In this document: positions 54,401 to 56,715 of the stretch, piece after piece
Layout of the letters: every line of letters starts with the position of its first letter
How positions within the stretch are numbered: the first letter of the stretch is position 1
Assembly: GCA_014843695.1 (NCBI GenBank)
Contig: CM026402.1
Span: 22,221,325-22,285,324, forward strand
Length of the DNA: 64,000 bases
Direction: 5' to 3'
From: Archivesica marissinica
Taxonomy: Eukaryota; Mollusca; Bivalvia; Venerida; Vesicomyidae
The notes under the pieces: generated by a model
What the model saw: only the letters and a program-made list of their open reading frames with translations
What the model was told of the DNA's origin: nothing
Database searches by the model: none
Translations under genes and position numbers: made by a program

Positions 54401-56066
54401 GATTTAGGTTAATAAACTATTATATCTCCATACAAATGACAGCCCTTTAGCTATCATGCAGTGGATAAGTAGTCGCCATATCTATCCCACCTCCATAGAT
54501 ATTACTGGGACTACATGAGATTTAGGTTGGATATGTAGTCCAGTGGTAACACGCTGGACTGGTAATCCAGGGATCGCAGGTTCGATCCCCCGTCTGACCC
54601 TAATAAAATTAACAGTCTTTCAGATGGGACGTTAAACCGAGGTCTCGTGTCGGTGCTTTACACCGTGCACGTAAAAGAACCAGAGGAGATTCTGGAATGG
54701 GTCTCTGTCTGTATCATGCACTATCCTCCAAAATCTAAAATAACTAATCTCTTCAGGAGGCGTCGCTCATATGGGCAACCGGCAGCGACGATAAATAAGC
54801 GTAAAACACAGATTTAGGTTAATATACTATTATATCTCCATACAAACAACAGCCATTTAGCTATCATGCAGTAGATAAGTAGTTGCCATATCTATCCCAC
54901 CTCCATAGATATTACTGGGACTACATGAGATTTAGGTTAATATACTATTATATCTCCATACAAACAACAGCCATTTAGCTATCATGCAGTAGATAAGTAG
55001 TCGCCATATCTATCCCACCTCCATAGATATTACTGGGACTACCTTTATTATGAACATTGGTTTGGCTACTACATTGTCAATGAATGTCGTATTGGTAATG
55101 GCATCAAGAGGTGCTTCTATGAGGGAAAGGGTTAATACAAATGAAATACTTCAACAAATGAAAGGCCCATATACTCCATAAATAATTCAGGTTAAGCTAT
55201 TTAATGGAAACCATAAAATATATTCATAAAATGAGTATAATGCATAAAAATGTCACTGTAAATAAAATCAGCCATCTTCATGAATTTAACAGAAAATCAA
55301 ATTATGGTAAGTTTATAGATTACTTTAATTTTCTCTCGAAATCTCATTCTTGATAGAATCCATTGCCATGAAGGGAGAGAGAATAGGCAATGTGGATTTA
55401 AGCGTCTTGCCTAAGGACACTGCCACTGTAGTTCTGGTGAGGGTCAAACTTGTAACCCTTCGATGATGGGGAGACTCCGTATCCACTACACAGAGAGACC
55501 ATACAATATCAAATTATAGTTGCTTAATCAAGACAAATTTCAATAACATTTATATTATACTGCATGATTGTGTATCAGGGCGATATAGTCGCCCTAGGGA
55601 CTCTGACATCGCCCCTTGGGGGCTCCACTTCACTTTCTTTTACAATTTTCATACATAATGTTTTCTAGTAAGAAACTGGCCCATTATAGAGCATTCCTTC
55701 TATTCAAATGTTGTATTTAATGGTGATACTGTGCATTTTAACCAGATTTTGTTGAAATTTATTAATTAACGGCATTTAAGGATGCCATCGTGCGCATTCT
55801 CACTTCTCCCAAAAATTCTGACCAAGAATGAGCCCTGTGTATGTGTAGCTGCATATTTTATTATGTGTTATTGCAAGTTACAGGAAATCAATTTTTATGA
55901 CAGCCATTTGAAACTGTTACTTTAAAATGTGTAAATTGATTTAAATACATTACAAATGATTATTTCAACAGGTCATGGATTCCACAAATTATGTTTGCCT
56001 GGCAAAGAATGCTTGATGTGCGACGATTTCCCATGTGCGACGACCAATCAACCATTCCATATATAA
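357..56066 (+). CDS. HPS5: HPS5 homologue (BLOC-2 subunit), 3' part of gene, 16 exons
   Basis: Spliced coding region: 357-401, 1445-1596, 2443-2636, 3945-4047, 6858-8394, 9332-9449, 11823-11990, 12855-13010, 29070-29183, 31357-31469, 44471-44738, 45825-45900, 46860-46940, 48518-48603, 52257-52333, 55972-56066 (stop TAA 56064-56066). Every junction has GT/AG and the phases join without a break, about 1127 codons. Segments align in order with human HPS5 as I remember it, the best being AVLLVRHVGAAEAVSLLERL against [20 protein letters not shown] and LHSMLERVDSYLWSQ against IQSMLEKCDRFLWSQ. HPS5 is a cytosolic subunit of BLOC-2 with HPS3 and HPS6, acting in cargo transport from endosomes to lysosome-related organelles such as pigment granules. 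The N-terminal beta-propeller is not in the window; what is here is the linker, the alpha-solenoid and an extra C-terminal RING-H2 finger. Introns 8 and 10 (16.1 and 13.0 kb) are filled with minisatellites. Family assignment is strong; exon ends are predicted by eye. Confidence 0.85.
706..830 (+). mobile_element. SINE family 2, 3' part
   Basis: Matches the 3' half of the copy at 30950-31163: the GGAGCCTGCCCAGGAAAGG block, then a tail with GGCGATATAGCCCGAAATGG and GCAGGCGTAAAACCCGAAAT. The tRNA-like head is missing (5' truncated, as is usual for SINEs). Confidence 0.8.
938..1156 (-). mobile_element. SINE family 3 (tRNA-derived), near full length
   Basis: Reverse complement of the element at 11388-11620. 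The head reads GAAGTCGTGATAGCGCAGTG with a B-box-like GTTCGAGCC. The body contains GGCAAGGCATTTAAATTCCA and CTCGTGGCGATGGATTCCAT, and the tail is GAGCTAAAATAAATTTGT. Confidence 0.85.
1445..1596 (+). CDS. HPS5: HPS5 exon 2 of window
   Basis: Exon of 152 bases. It begins with AT, which completes a split Asp codon, and ends in phase 0 at AGG before GTAATT. The peptide begins DSGVSPQGSVHSAREEDSIS, matching in position and character the DSGIYRII...GSQSDEDSCS segment of human HPS5: a disordered serine/acidic linker between propeller and solenoid. Confidence 0.75.
1756..2049 (+). mobile_element. SINE family 1 (tRNA head, V-domain-like core), full length with TSD
   Basis: Head with a pol III A box (TAGTCCAGTGG) and B box (GGTTCGATCCC). 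The core GATGGGACGTTAAACCGAGG plus GCACGTAAAAGAACCAG resembles the V-domain of the V-SINE superfamily (HE1 in sharks, RUDI in molluscs). The tail is GGGCAACCGGTAGCGACG then ATAAATAAACG. A 12-bp target-site duplication TGAAGTGAACTC flanks it (1744-1755 and 2050-2061). The family name is recalled, not searched. Confidence 0.88.
2443..2636 (+). CDS. HPS5: HPS5 exon 3 of window
   Basis: Exon of 194 bases, phase 0 at its start and phase 2 at its end (AACAA before GTATGT). I chose the acceptor CTAAACAG at 2441-2442 because the alternative TAATAG at 2425-2426 would break the frame with the preceding exon. The peptide starts SATSPISNSGDFTQSEEFGR and is hydrophilic and Ser/Glu-rich, in keeping with the linker. 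A 32-bp minisatellite starts about 15 bases beyond its donor. Confidence 0.7.
2651..3358. repeat. 32-bp minisatellite in intron 3
   Basis: About 22 tandem copies of a 32-bp unit with core CTCATGCTAGGCAGTATGTC; variant positions (GTC/ACC/GCC after TAT, GGGC/GTGC) alternate along the array. It starts about 15 bases after the exon 3 donor. Confidence 0.95.
3376..3885. repeat. 34-bp minisatellite in intron 3
   Basis: About 15 copies of a 34-bp unit with core AATTGAGAGTGGGTGGAGAG, itself built from two GAGAGTGGGTG half-units; some copies have lost one half. Strongly purine-rich on the plus strand. It follows the 32-bp array directly and ends about 60 bases before exon 4. Confidence 0.93.
3945..4047 (+). 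CDS. HPS5: HPS5 exon 4 of window
   Basis: Exon of 103 bases after TTTTATTTCAG, phase 2 in and phase 0 out (CAG before GTACGC). The peptide KMQTKVTSKTKNLIRNIKEK and onward is Lys-rich and looks helical, like the VKESVSSFVRKTTEKIG stretch of human HPS5. The preceding 34-bp minisatellite ends about 70 bases before the acceptor. Confidence 0.72.
4643..4793 (+). mobile_element. SINE family 3, 5' truncated
   Basis: Body and tail of the same family as 11388-11620 (GGCAAGGCATTTAAATTCCA, CTCGTGGCGATGGATTCCAT, GAGCTAAAATAAATTTGT). The tRNA-like head is missing. Confidence 0.85.
4962..5098 (+). mobile_element. SINE family 1, 3' part with internal duplication
   Basis: Contains GCACTATCCTCCAAAAATCT twice, separated by GGGTCTCTCTCTGTATCATT, then the tail GGGCAACCGGTAGCGACG and ATAAATAAACG. 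The head and V-like core are absent. Confidence 0.8.
5266..6224. repeat. 36-bp minisatellite in intron 4, open on both strands
   Basis: About 26 copies of a 36-bp unit with core AACAGTTTGGTACCAAGTTT. Because 36 is a multiple of three, long frames stay open on both strands (12-residue periods); these are consequences of the repeat, not genes. A stray partial copy sits at 6324-6358. Confidence 0.95.
6618..6831. mobile_element. MITE, TTAA target site (piggyBac-like), family B
   Basis: Flanked by TTAA (6618-6621 and 6828-6831). The ends are inverted: CCCATTCAACA on the left, TGTTGAAAGGG on the right. A second copy is at 60251-60492, with internal match TGGCAAAAAGTGCAGATCCT. TTAA target plus ends starting CCC are typical of piggyBac-type elements; no transposase is present. 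It ends 26 bases before exon 5. Confidence 0.8.
6858..8394 (+). CDS. HPS5: HPS5 exon 5 of window: large acidic exon (512 codons)
   Basis: Single 1537-base exon after TTATTTTCAG, phase 0 in, phase 1 out (GAA G before GTAATT). Around residues 70-110 it carries a conserved helical block, VEAVYRVLSDWIIIFNKTFE, against human SESLRMVLQEWLSHLEKTFA. Around 200-235 LSPDMLKDVSELVQACFDIG resembles the human NDLAELTTLCLELN segment. The middle, about residues 240-485, is long, very acidic and Asn/Ser-rich, with no fold I recognise and probably disordered; it is much longer than the human equivalent. The last 30 residues (YFPYLSTYRIRED...) restart the alpha-solenoid, aligning with human KKYFFLLNLKRAKES. 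No stop or frameshift over 1.5 kb and typical coding composition make this the firmest exon in the window. Confidence 0.92.
8458..8582 (+). mobile_element. SINE family 1, 3' truncated
   Basis: Carries the tRNA-like head (A-box region mutated to TAGTCCTGTGG, B box GGTTCGATCCC) and the start of the V-like core (GATGGGATTTTAAACCGAGG), then stops. SINEs are usually 5' truncated, so loss of the 3' end suggests a later deletion or rearrangement. Confidence 0.85.
8829..9102 (-). mobile_element. SINE family 1, near full length
   Basis: Reverse complement of the element at 1756-2049: tail CGTCGCTACCGGTTGCCCAT at the left, then the V-like core, then the tRNA-like head ending ACAGATCCGTC at the right. 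Confidence 0.88.
9163..9299. mobile_element. Short palindromic (foldback) element
   Basis: The left arm GAGGTTATAAAACATTTCTC and AGATCTCAAACTCGAGCTC pair imperfectly with the right arm GTGAGTTTGAGATTGGGGGA and GTATTTATAACCTC, giving a hairpin of about 45 bp per arm. It resembles a small MITE. It ends about 30 bases before exon 6. Confidence 0.65.
9332..9449 (+). CDS. HPS5: HPS5 exon 6 of window
   Basis: Exon of 118 bases, after TTTGAACTTTCAG and before GTGAGG. AA completes a Glu codon and the exon ends with AG of a split Arg. It reads ESRGHGEKYGIEDKSIIGHL and on to AVLLGHIS, aligning with LKLLDDEVPFDSPLLVVYATR of human HPS5. The last 20 or so bases and the donor recur in every unit of the 55-bp minisatellite that follows. 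Confidence 0.82.
9430..10217. repeat. 55-bp minisatellite carrying the exon 6 donor
   Basis: About 14 copies of a 55-bp unit; core TCTGCTGGGACATATATCAA followed by RGTGAGG and a block ATATAGCTAGAAATGAACAT. The first about 20 bases of the unit equal the 3' end of exon 6 and are followed in most copies by an intact GTGAGG-type donor, so the array repeats a real exon-intron junction. Confidence 0.95.
10245..10460. repeat. Dispersed repeat, inverted copy of 44104-44340
   Basis: Reverse complement of 44104-44340: shares CTCCAATACTGGTAGACTGA (as its complement here), the GGATGGATAGTCCAAACTAC block and GATATGTGGCATCTATTGG. It differs by small indels, including a 7-base one. Both copies sit right at the end of a minisatellite array. 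I cannot name the element. Confidence 0.8.
10620..10885 (+). mobile_element. SINE family 4 (tRNA-derived)
   Basis: Head with an A-box-like region CGAGCGGTTACGG and B box GGTTCGATTCC. The body has GGTCGGTGGTTCTATGCGAG and GGGGTCTTCCTCCACCAATA, and the tail TTGGTGCGACTTTAAACCCC ends in CAAAACAAACAAA. The body recalls SINE cores common in bivalve genomes. A relative is at 46650-46812 on the other strand. Confidence 0.7.
11136..11180. repeat. 9-bp tandem repeat (TTTGGTAAG)n
   Basis: Five copies of a 9-base unit, with GGTAAGT at each junction, that is, five donor-like sites in an intron. Confidence 0.9.
11388..11620 (+). mobile_element. SINE family 3 (tRNA-derived), full length
   Basis: tRNA-like head GAAGTCGTGATAGCGCAGTG with B box AGTTCAAGCCC; body GGCAAGGCATTTAAATTCCA and CTCGTGGCGATGGATTCCAC; tail GAGCTAAAATAAATTTGTAT. 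Reference copy for this family in the window. The open frames at 11404-11630 on both strands are inside it and are not genes. Confidence 0.88.
11823..11990 (+). CDS. HPS5: HPS5 exon 7 of window
   Basis: Exon of 168 bases between TGTTTCAG and GTACTT, phase 2 in and phase 2 out. NAGSAVDICVRCHPFLQPMD aligns without gaps to human FGESALRSLIKFFPSILPSD, followed by VMYLCRYHQ against IIQLCHHHP. It is part of the alpha-solenoid. Amphipathic helical spacing is clear. Confidence 0.9.
12235..12350 (+). mobile_element. SINE 3' fragment (family 2 body with family 1-like tail)
   Basis: Reads AGATAAACTGCCCGTCGCTC, then GGGCAACCGGTAGCGACGTT and AAATAAACTTAC. The same arrangement, body of family 2 followed by the GGGCAACC tail, is seen at 45122-45362. 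Confidence 0.7.
12585..12818. mobile_element. MITE, TTAA target site, family C
   Basis: TTAA at both ends (12585-12588, 12815-12818) with inverted ends CTCATTGCACACT and AGCGTGCAACGGG. The inside holds an imperfect palindrome around TGATCTGGCTCTATGCTGTT. No coding capacity. It ends 36 bases before exon 8. Confidence 0.78.
12855..13010 (+). CDS. HPS5: HPS5 exon 8 of window, with internal 13-residue duplication
   Basis: Exon of 156 bases after TTTGATCAG, ending CCGAG before GTAAAT. It reads QEVLEHSG..GLAWIDILLSEE, then two tandem copies of a 13-residue segment, LSSRVLDDNVCPS and LSSRVLDDNGCPR. The second copy aligns with STSTMDDEGYPR of human HPS5, which has only one. The unit is 39 bp, so the duplication keeps frame. 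The first copy contains AAC|GTATGT, a good donor consensus that is destroyed in the second copy (GGATGT). A TTAA-flanked MITE ends 36 bases before the acceptor. Confidence 0.85.
13094..13545. repeat. 36-bp minisatellite at the start of intron 8
   Basis: About 12.5 copies of a 36-bp unit with core GTGCAGTTGTGGAATATCCC. Open in several frames on both strands because the unit is a multiple of three. Starts about 85 bases after the exon 8 donor. Confidence 0.95.
13572..28078. repeat. Giant 32-bp minisatellite array (about 14.5 kb, includes a gap)
   Basis: Roughly 420 sequenced copies of a 32-bp unit with core ACATAGTGTCCTTAAGAAGG, each with a CTTAAG palindrome. Variation is confined to a few positions (GGC/GAC, ATA/ACT, CACA/CGCA). 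The left edge (13572-13750) is degenerate; the interior is very uniform. Blocks of odd variants recur 6 kb apart (14086-14560 and 20117-20580), showing long-range duplication inside the array. Interrupted by 1000 N. It fills most of intron 8. Confidence 0.97.
23230..24229. other. Assembly gap of exactly 1000 N
   Basis: A fixed-length gap inside the 32-bp array, with the same repeat on both sides. The true length is unknown. Any open frame across it is meaningless. Confidence 0.99.
28079..29069. repeat. 62-bp minisatellite carrying the exon 9 acceptor
   Basis: About 16 copies of a 62-bp unit (some 60 bp) with TGTGTTACAG followed by ATGCCTTGCTCATCTGGTTC. The part after CAG equals the first about 25 bases of exon 9, so each copy holds a complete acceptor and exon start. 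Copy 17 continues as the real exon at 29070. Long open frames across the array are by-products. Confidence 0.96.
29070..29183 (+). CDS. HPS5: HPS5 exon 9 of window
   Basis: Exon of 114 bases, phase 2 in and phase 2 out. It reads (R)YLAHLVPWKNQALLDQF, then TNHVHTQEGEVKLREMFTKH; human HPS5 has PHSHLLSWGYSQLILHL and KEKMTDICRSCG here. The start was chosen as the last of about 17 near-identical acceptors, because only this copy runs on into unique, conserved sequence. The donor is the first of about 14 near-identical donors. Both ends of this exon are therefore the seeds, or products, of tandem arrays. Confidence 0.85.
29164..29800. repeat. 46-bp minisatellite carrying the exon 9 donor
   Basis: About 14 copies of a 46-bp unit with core CACAAAACACGGGTATGTAT. 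The first copy overlaps the exon 9 end; CACGG|GTATGT is the donor, and each later copy repeats about 19 exon bases with an intact GTATGT. Degenerates after 29800. Confidence 0.96.
30163..30245 (-). mobile_element. SINE family 1 internal fragment
   Basis: Complement of the V-like core: GTTCTTTTATGTGCACCGTG and GAGACCTCGGTTTAAAGTCC, then GTTAATTTTATTAGG. Both ends are missing. Confidence 0.75.
30427..30928. mobile_element. MITE with AAAGCGACA inverted ends
   Basis: Inverted ends of about 19 bp: TTAAAGCGACACTACATCG on the left, CGATGTAATGTCGCTTTAA on the right, one mismatch. The interior is 460 bp, AT-rich, without coding capacity. TTAA is included at both ends, so it may be the target site. 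Confidence 0.78.
30950..31163 (+). mobile_element. SINE family 2, near full length
   Basis: B box GGGTTCGAGCCCC, then GCTCAGACCGTGTCTCATTT, GGAGCCTGCCCAGGAAAGG, and a tail with GGCGATATAGCCCGAAATGG and GCAGGCGTAAAACCCGAAAT. The first part of the tRNA-like head is missing; compare 45122-45362, which has it. Confidence 0.82.
31357..31469 (+). CDS. HPS5: HPS5 exon 10 of window
   Basis: Exon of 113 bases after ATGTGCAG, ending CTAG before GTTTGT. It reads HGYWVGVLKLLKKNG (the H and first G from the preceding exon), against human CGFWPGYLILCLELE, then LEHLALVLQLGDADLLGG against FTNIVYLNDMSLMEGDN. The donor GTTTGT is weak. The huge 45-bp array starts about 15 bases later. Confidence 0.87.
31484..44095. 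repeat. Giant 45-bp minisatellite array filling intron 10 (about 12.6 kb, includes a gap)
   Basis: Roughly 255 sequenced copies of a 45-bp unit with core GAGTCACCTCTGTGAAGGCT followed by AGACTGTTATTCTCCTATTA. Common variants: TGCCGA, TGCTGA, TGATGA and TGCCAA before GTCACC, and a 42-bp form lacking three bases of TCTCC. Copies with TGCTGA or TGATGA put a stop in the 15-residue frame. Identical multi-copy blocks recur (32531-32746 with 33203-33418; 34498-34713 with 35884-36099), so longer segments have been duplicated. Interrupted by 1000 N. Confidence 0.97.
38060..39059. other. Assembly gap of exactly 1000 N
   Basis: Fixed-length gap inside the 45-bp array; the same repeat continues on both sides. 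True size unknown. Confidence 0.99.
44104..44340. repeat. Dispersed repeat, inverted copy of 10245-10460
   Basis: Starts right where the 45-bp array ends. One frame reads LVRQNPTVFRWFDEFKSRQE and on to a TGA, which looks like remnant coding sequence, but the copy at 10245-10460 has a 7-base indel in it, so neither is evidently functional. Not part of the HPS5 model. Confidence 0.75.
44471..44738 (+). CDS. HPS5: HPS5 exon 11 of window
   Basis: Exon of 268 bases after AATGTTGCAG. GA completes a Gly codon, then YSPLSIAEWEEVLITFM aligns with WIPETVEEWKLLLHLIQ of human HPS5, and AVLLVRHVGAAEAVSLLERL with [20 protein letters not shown]. The exon ends AG before GTACTT. This is the best single match used to name the gene. 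Confidence 0.93.
44834..45121 (+). mobile_element. MITE family A (piggyBac-like), with short internal duplication
   Basis: Inverted ends CCCTTTCCCTCATAGA and TCTATGAAGGAAAGGG. The first about 50 bases, CCTTTCCCTCATAGAAGCAC onward, occur twice in tandem. Target site degraded (TGAA and TTAC). Full-length relatives at 54381-55135 and 58673-59515. Confidence 0.82.
45122..45362 (-). mobile_element. SINE family 2, full length, with GGGCAACC tail
   Basis: Read on the minus strand: CCGCCTCCGTGGTCGAGTGG (tRNA-like, A box TGGTCGAGTGG), B box GAGTTCGAGCCCC, the family 2 body, then a tail GGGCAACCAGTAGCAACGTT. The tail differs from that of the 30950-31163 copy and is like that of family 1. Confidence 0.85.
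45825..45900 (+). CDS. HPS5: HPS5 exon 12 of window
   Basis: Exon of 76 bases after AACATTTCAG, ending in phase 0 at CAG before GTAATC. LHSMLERVDSYLWSQ matches human IQSMLEKCDRFLWSQ, which is almost the end of the human protein. Here the frame stays open for eight more residues and then splices on in phase 0 to further coding exons. Confidence 0.9.
46125..46402 (+). mobile_element. SINE family 1, near full length
   Basis: Head TAGTCCAGTGGTAACACGCT with B box GGTTCGATCCC, V-like core GATGGGACGTTAAACCGAGG, tail GGGCAACCGGTAGCGACG. Lies in intron 12, whose length is largely due to this and the next two SINE pieces. Confidence 0.88.
46598..46650 (-). mobile_element. SINE family 3, 3' fragment
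   Basis: Complement of the family 3 tail: GATTGCGAAACAAGCTGTAA then CAACTTATATTAATCACTCT. Joined directly to a family 4 piece. Confidence 0.65.
46650..46812 (-). mobile_element. SINE family 4-like element
   Basis: On the minus strand it has the B-box-like GGGTTCGATCCTCGG, and a body with GGGTACTCCGGTTTCCGTCC, as in common bivalve SINE cores. The relation to 10620-10885 is by general layout only. Confidence 0.6.
46860..46940 (+). CDS. HPS5: HPS5 exon 13 of window (lineage-specific C-terminal extension)
   Basis: Exon of 81 bases, 27 codons, phase 0 on both sides, between CTCCCCTTTCAG and GTAGGTG. It begins LQYLAVTEKKLSMGETTG. It has no counterpart in human HPS5 as I remember it. Its support is the strong polypyrimidine tract, the donor and the phase match on both sides. 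Confidence 0.75.
46978..47268 (+). mobile_element. SINE family 1, full length with TSD
   Basis: Complete head, V-like core and tail, flanked by a 9-bp target-site duplication CAAGAACTG (46969-46977 and 47269-47277). The insertion lies just 28 bases downstream of the exon 13 donor. Confidence 0.88.
47638..47815 (+). mobile_element. SINE family 2 with internal deletion
   Basis: Head CCGCCTCCGTGGTCGAGTGG and B-box region GGGTTTGAGCCCC, then a jump from ATTTATATGAA to the tail GGCGATATAGCCC and GCAGGCGTAAAACCCGAAAT; the central GGAGCCTGCCCAGG block is missing. Confidence 0.82.
47985..48540. repeat. 62-bp minisatellite carrying the exon 14 acceptor
   Basis: About nine copies of a 62-bp unit (68 bp in one) with core TTGATGTATTGCAGGGGAGT followed by AACCTG. 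Each holds the TTGCAG|GGG acceptor and the start of exon 14; only the last runs into unique exon sequence. The copy near 48075 keeps CTGCTGGAGTG as in the exon, the others have lost six bases there. Confidence 0.95.
48518..48603 (+). CDS. HPS5: HPS5 exon 14 of window (C-terminal extension)
   Basis: Exon of 86 bases after TGTATTGCAG, ending AACTT before GTAAGT. It reads GSNLLECERFEPYVEDSECH and then WGIETKIN. The acceptor and first part of this exon are repeated about eight times just upstream in a 62-bp minisatellite; only the last copy runs into unique exon sequence. Confidence 0.78.
48604..49207 (+). other. Intron 14, 5' part
   Basis: AT-rich unique sequence. At 48990-49030 CCGTCTCCGTGGCTTAGTGG resembles a tRNA-like SINE head on the plus strand, but the body that follows matches no family here. 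Nothing else recognised. Confidence 0.45.
49208..49749. mobile_element. Foldback MITE with about 135-bp inverted ends
   Basis: The left end begins GGCGGCTGCA and the right end finishes TGCAGCTGCC. The arms share, inverted, TCAGGTGTGCTTAATAACAT and ACCAAAATCTGACCA. Flanked by TATTATA (49201-49207 and 49750-49756), a likely 7-bp target duplication. The centre has AAGATGGC repeats and no coding frame. Confidence 0.82.
49757..50149 (+). other. Intron 14, unique stretch
   Basis: AT-rich sequence with a short G run at 49825-49834. I see no exon, SINE or repeat in it. Confidence 0.5.
50150..50752. repeat. 46-bp minisatellite of two 23-bp half-units
   Basis: About 13 copies alternating TGTCTGTCACATGAATAATT and TGTCTGTCATGTGGCTGATT, showing a 23-bp ancestor that became a 46-bp unit. 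Confidence 0.93.
50785..52247. repeat. 47-bp minisatellite abutting the exon 15 acceptor
   Basis: About 31 copies of a 47-bp unit with core TTAAAGGCCTAATGTACTTG. Variants (GTCTATG, TTCTCTG, GTCTCTG, GTATATG) alternate in the left half, and the right half is nearly uniform. The last copy runs directly into ATTTCAG of exon 15, so it supplies the branch-point region and part of the pyrimidine tract. Confidence 0.95.
52257..52333 (+). CDS. HPS5: HPS5 exon 15 of window: first half of RING-H2 finger
   Basis: Exon of 77 bases after TATAATTTCAG. G completes a Leu codon, then LCPCCNIAIKETV..., ending RC and a split Gly before GTAAGT. It supplies the first zinc pair (CPCC, a C-x2-C) and the third ligand Cys of a RING-H2 domain. 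A 47-bp array abuts its acceptor. Its last 20 or so bases and the donor are repeated about 33 times in the 38-bp array that follows. Confidence 0.82.
52312..53585. repeat. 38-bp minisatellite carrying the exon 15 donor
   Basis: About 33 copies of a 38-bp unit with GTTCTTATATTTAGATGTGG followed by TAAGTT. The first copy overlaps the exon 15 end; AGATGTG|GTAAGT is the donor and is repeated intact in nearly every copy. The middle (52840-53280) is highly homogeneous with a three-unit rhythm (CTGA, CTGA, CCGA). Confidence 0.96.
53585..54202. repeat. 22-bp minisatellite
   Basis: About 27 copies of a 22-bp unit with core TTAGGCCTGTATTTACGTGG. It follows the 38-bp array without a break. Confidence 0.94.
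54381..55135 (-). mobile_element. MITE family A (piggyBac-like), expanded and with nested SINE
   Basis: Perfect TTAA at both ends (54381-54384, 55132-55135), ends CCTTTTCCTTCATAGA and TCTATGAGGGAAAGGG. The internal segment AGATTTAGGTTAATATACTA onward is present about three times in tandem. A family 1 SINE is inserted inside at 54529-54809. Confidence 0.85.
54529..54809 (+). mobile_element. SINE family 1, full length, nested in MITE
   Basis: Complete element flanked by an 11-bp target duplication AGATTTAGGTT (54518-54528 and 54810-54820). Shows the MITE was there before the SINE. Confidence 0.9.
55136..55971 (+). other. Intron 15, 3' part
   Basis: AT-rich sequence with a diverged family 3 SINE (55330-55502, minus strand) and otherwise no recognised feature up to the last exon's acceptor. 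Confidence 0.55.
55330..55502 (-). mobile_element. SINE family 3, diverged
   Basis: Complement of the family 3 body: ATAGAATCCATTGCCATGAA, GGCAATGTGGATTTAAGCGT, CTTGCCTAAGGACAC; the tRNA-like head is rearranged and the tail is missing. Confidence 0.75.
55972..56066 (+). CDS. HPS5: HPS5 last exon: second half of RING-H2 finger and stop
   Basis: Begins after TATTTCAACAG with GT completing Gly, and joins the preceding exon to read CGHGFHKLCLPGKECLMC: the C-x-H-x2-H-x2-C-x5-C-x2-C half of a RING-H2 finger. After DDFPCATTNQPFHI comes TAA at 56064-56066. The finger resembles the C-terminal RINGs of the VPS8, VPS11, VPS18 and VPS41 type. No poly(A) signal is evident close by; a 24-bp minisatellite starts about 12 bases after the stop, so it probably lies in the 3' UTR. 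Confidence 0.82.
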
Positions 56067-56077
56067 CCGTCTCCGTG

Positions 56078-56715
56078 GCCGCCGAGATATTGAACCTGCT
56101 GCTGGAGGAGATATTGAACCTGCTGCTGGAGGAGATATTGAACCTGCTGCTGGAGGAGATATTGAACCTGCTGCTGGAGGAGATATTGAACCTGCTGCTG
56201 GAGGAGATATTGAACCTGCTGCTGGAGGAGATATTGAACCTGCTGCTGGAGGAGATATTGAACCTGATGCTGGAGGAGATATTGAACCTGATGCTGGAGG
56301 AGATATTGAACCTGCTGCTGGAGGAGATATTGAACCTGCTGCTGGAGGAGATATTGAACCTGCTGCTGGAGGAGATATTGAACCTGCTGCTGAAGGAGTT
56401 ATTGAACCTGCTGCTGGAGGAGATATTGGAGATATTGAACTAAGAAAATATTGAACCTGCTGGAGGAGATATTGAACCTGCTGGAGGAGATATTGAACTA
56501 AGAAAATATTGAACCTGCTGGAGGAGATATTGAACCTGCTGCTGGAGGAGATATTGAACCTGCTGCTGGAGGAGATATTGAACCTGCTGCTGACGGAGTT
56601 ATTGAACCTGCTGCTGGAGGAGATATTGAACCTGCTGGAGGAGATATTGAACTAAGAAAATATTGAACCTGCTGGAGGAGATATTGAACCTGCTGCTGGA
56701 GGAGATATTGAACCA
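56078..56715. repeat. 24-bp minisatellite after the HPS5 stop
   Basis: About 26 copies of a 24-bp unit with core GAGATATTGAACCTGCTGCT; 21-bp forms lacking one GCT, and spacers with ACTAAGAAAATATTGAACC, occur in the right half. Probably in the 3' UTR. Out of frame with HPS5 it would read DIEPAAGG repeats to 56454, but there is no evidence that frame is used. Confidence 0.94.

Noticed and set aside
55991..56454. Alternative frames giving EILNLLLE or DIEPAAGG repeats
   Set aside because: They start outside the HPS5 frame; the RING-H2 ligands fix the frame that stops at 56064-56066. Kept only as a finding.
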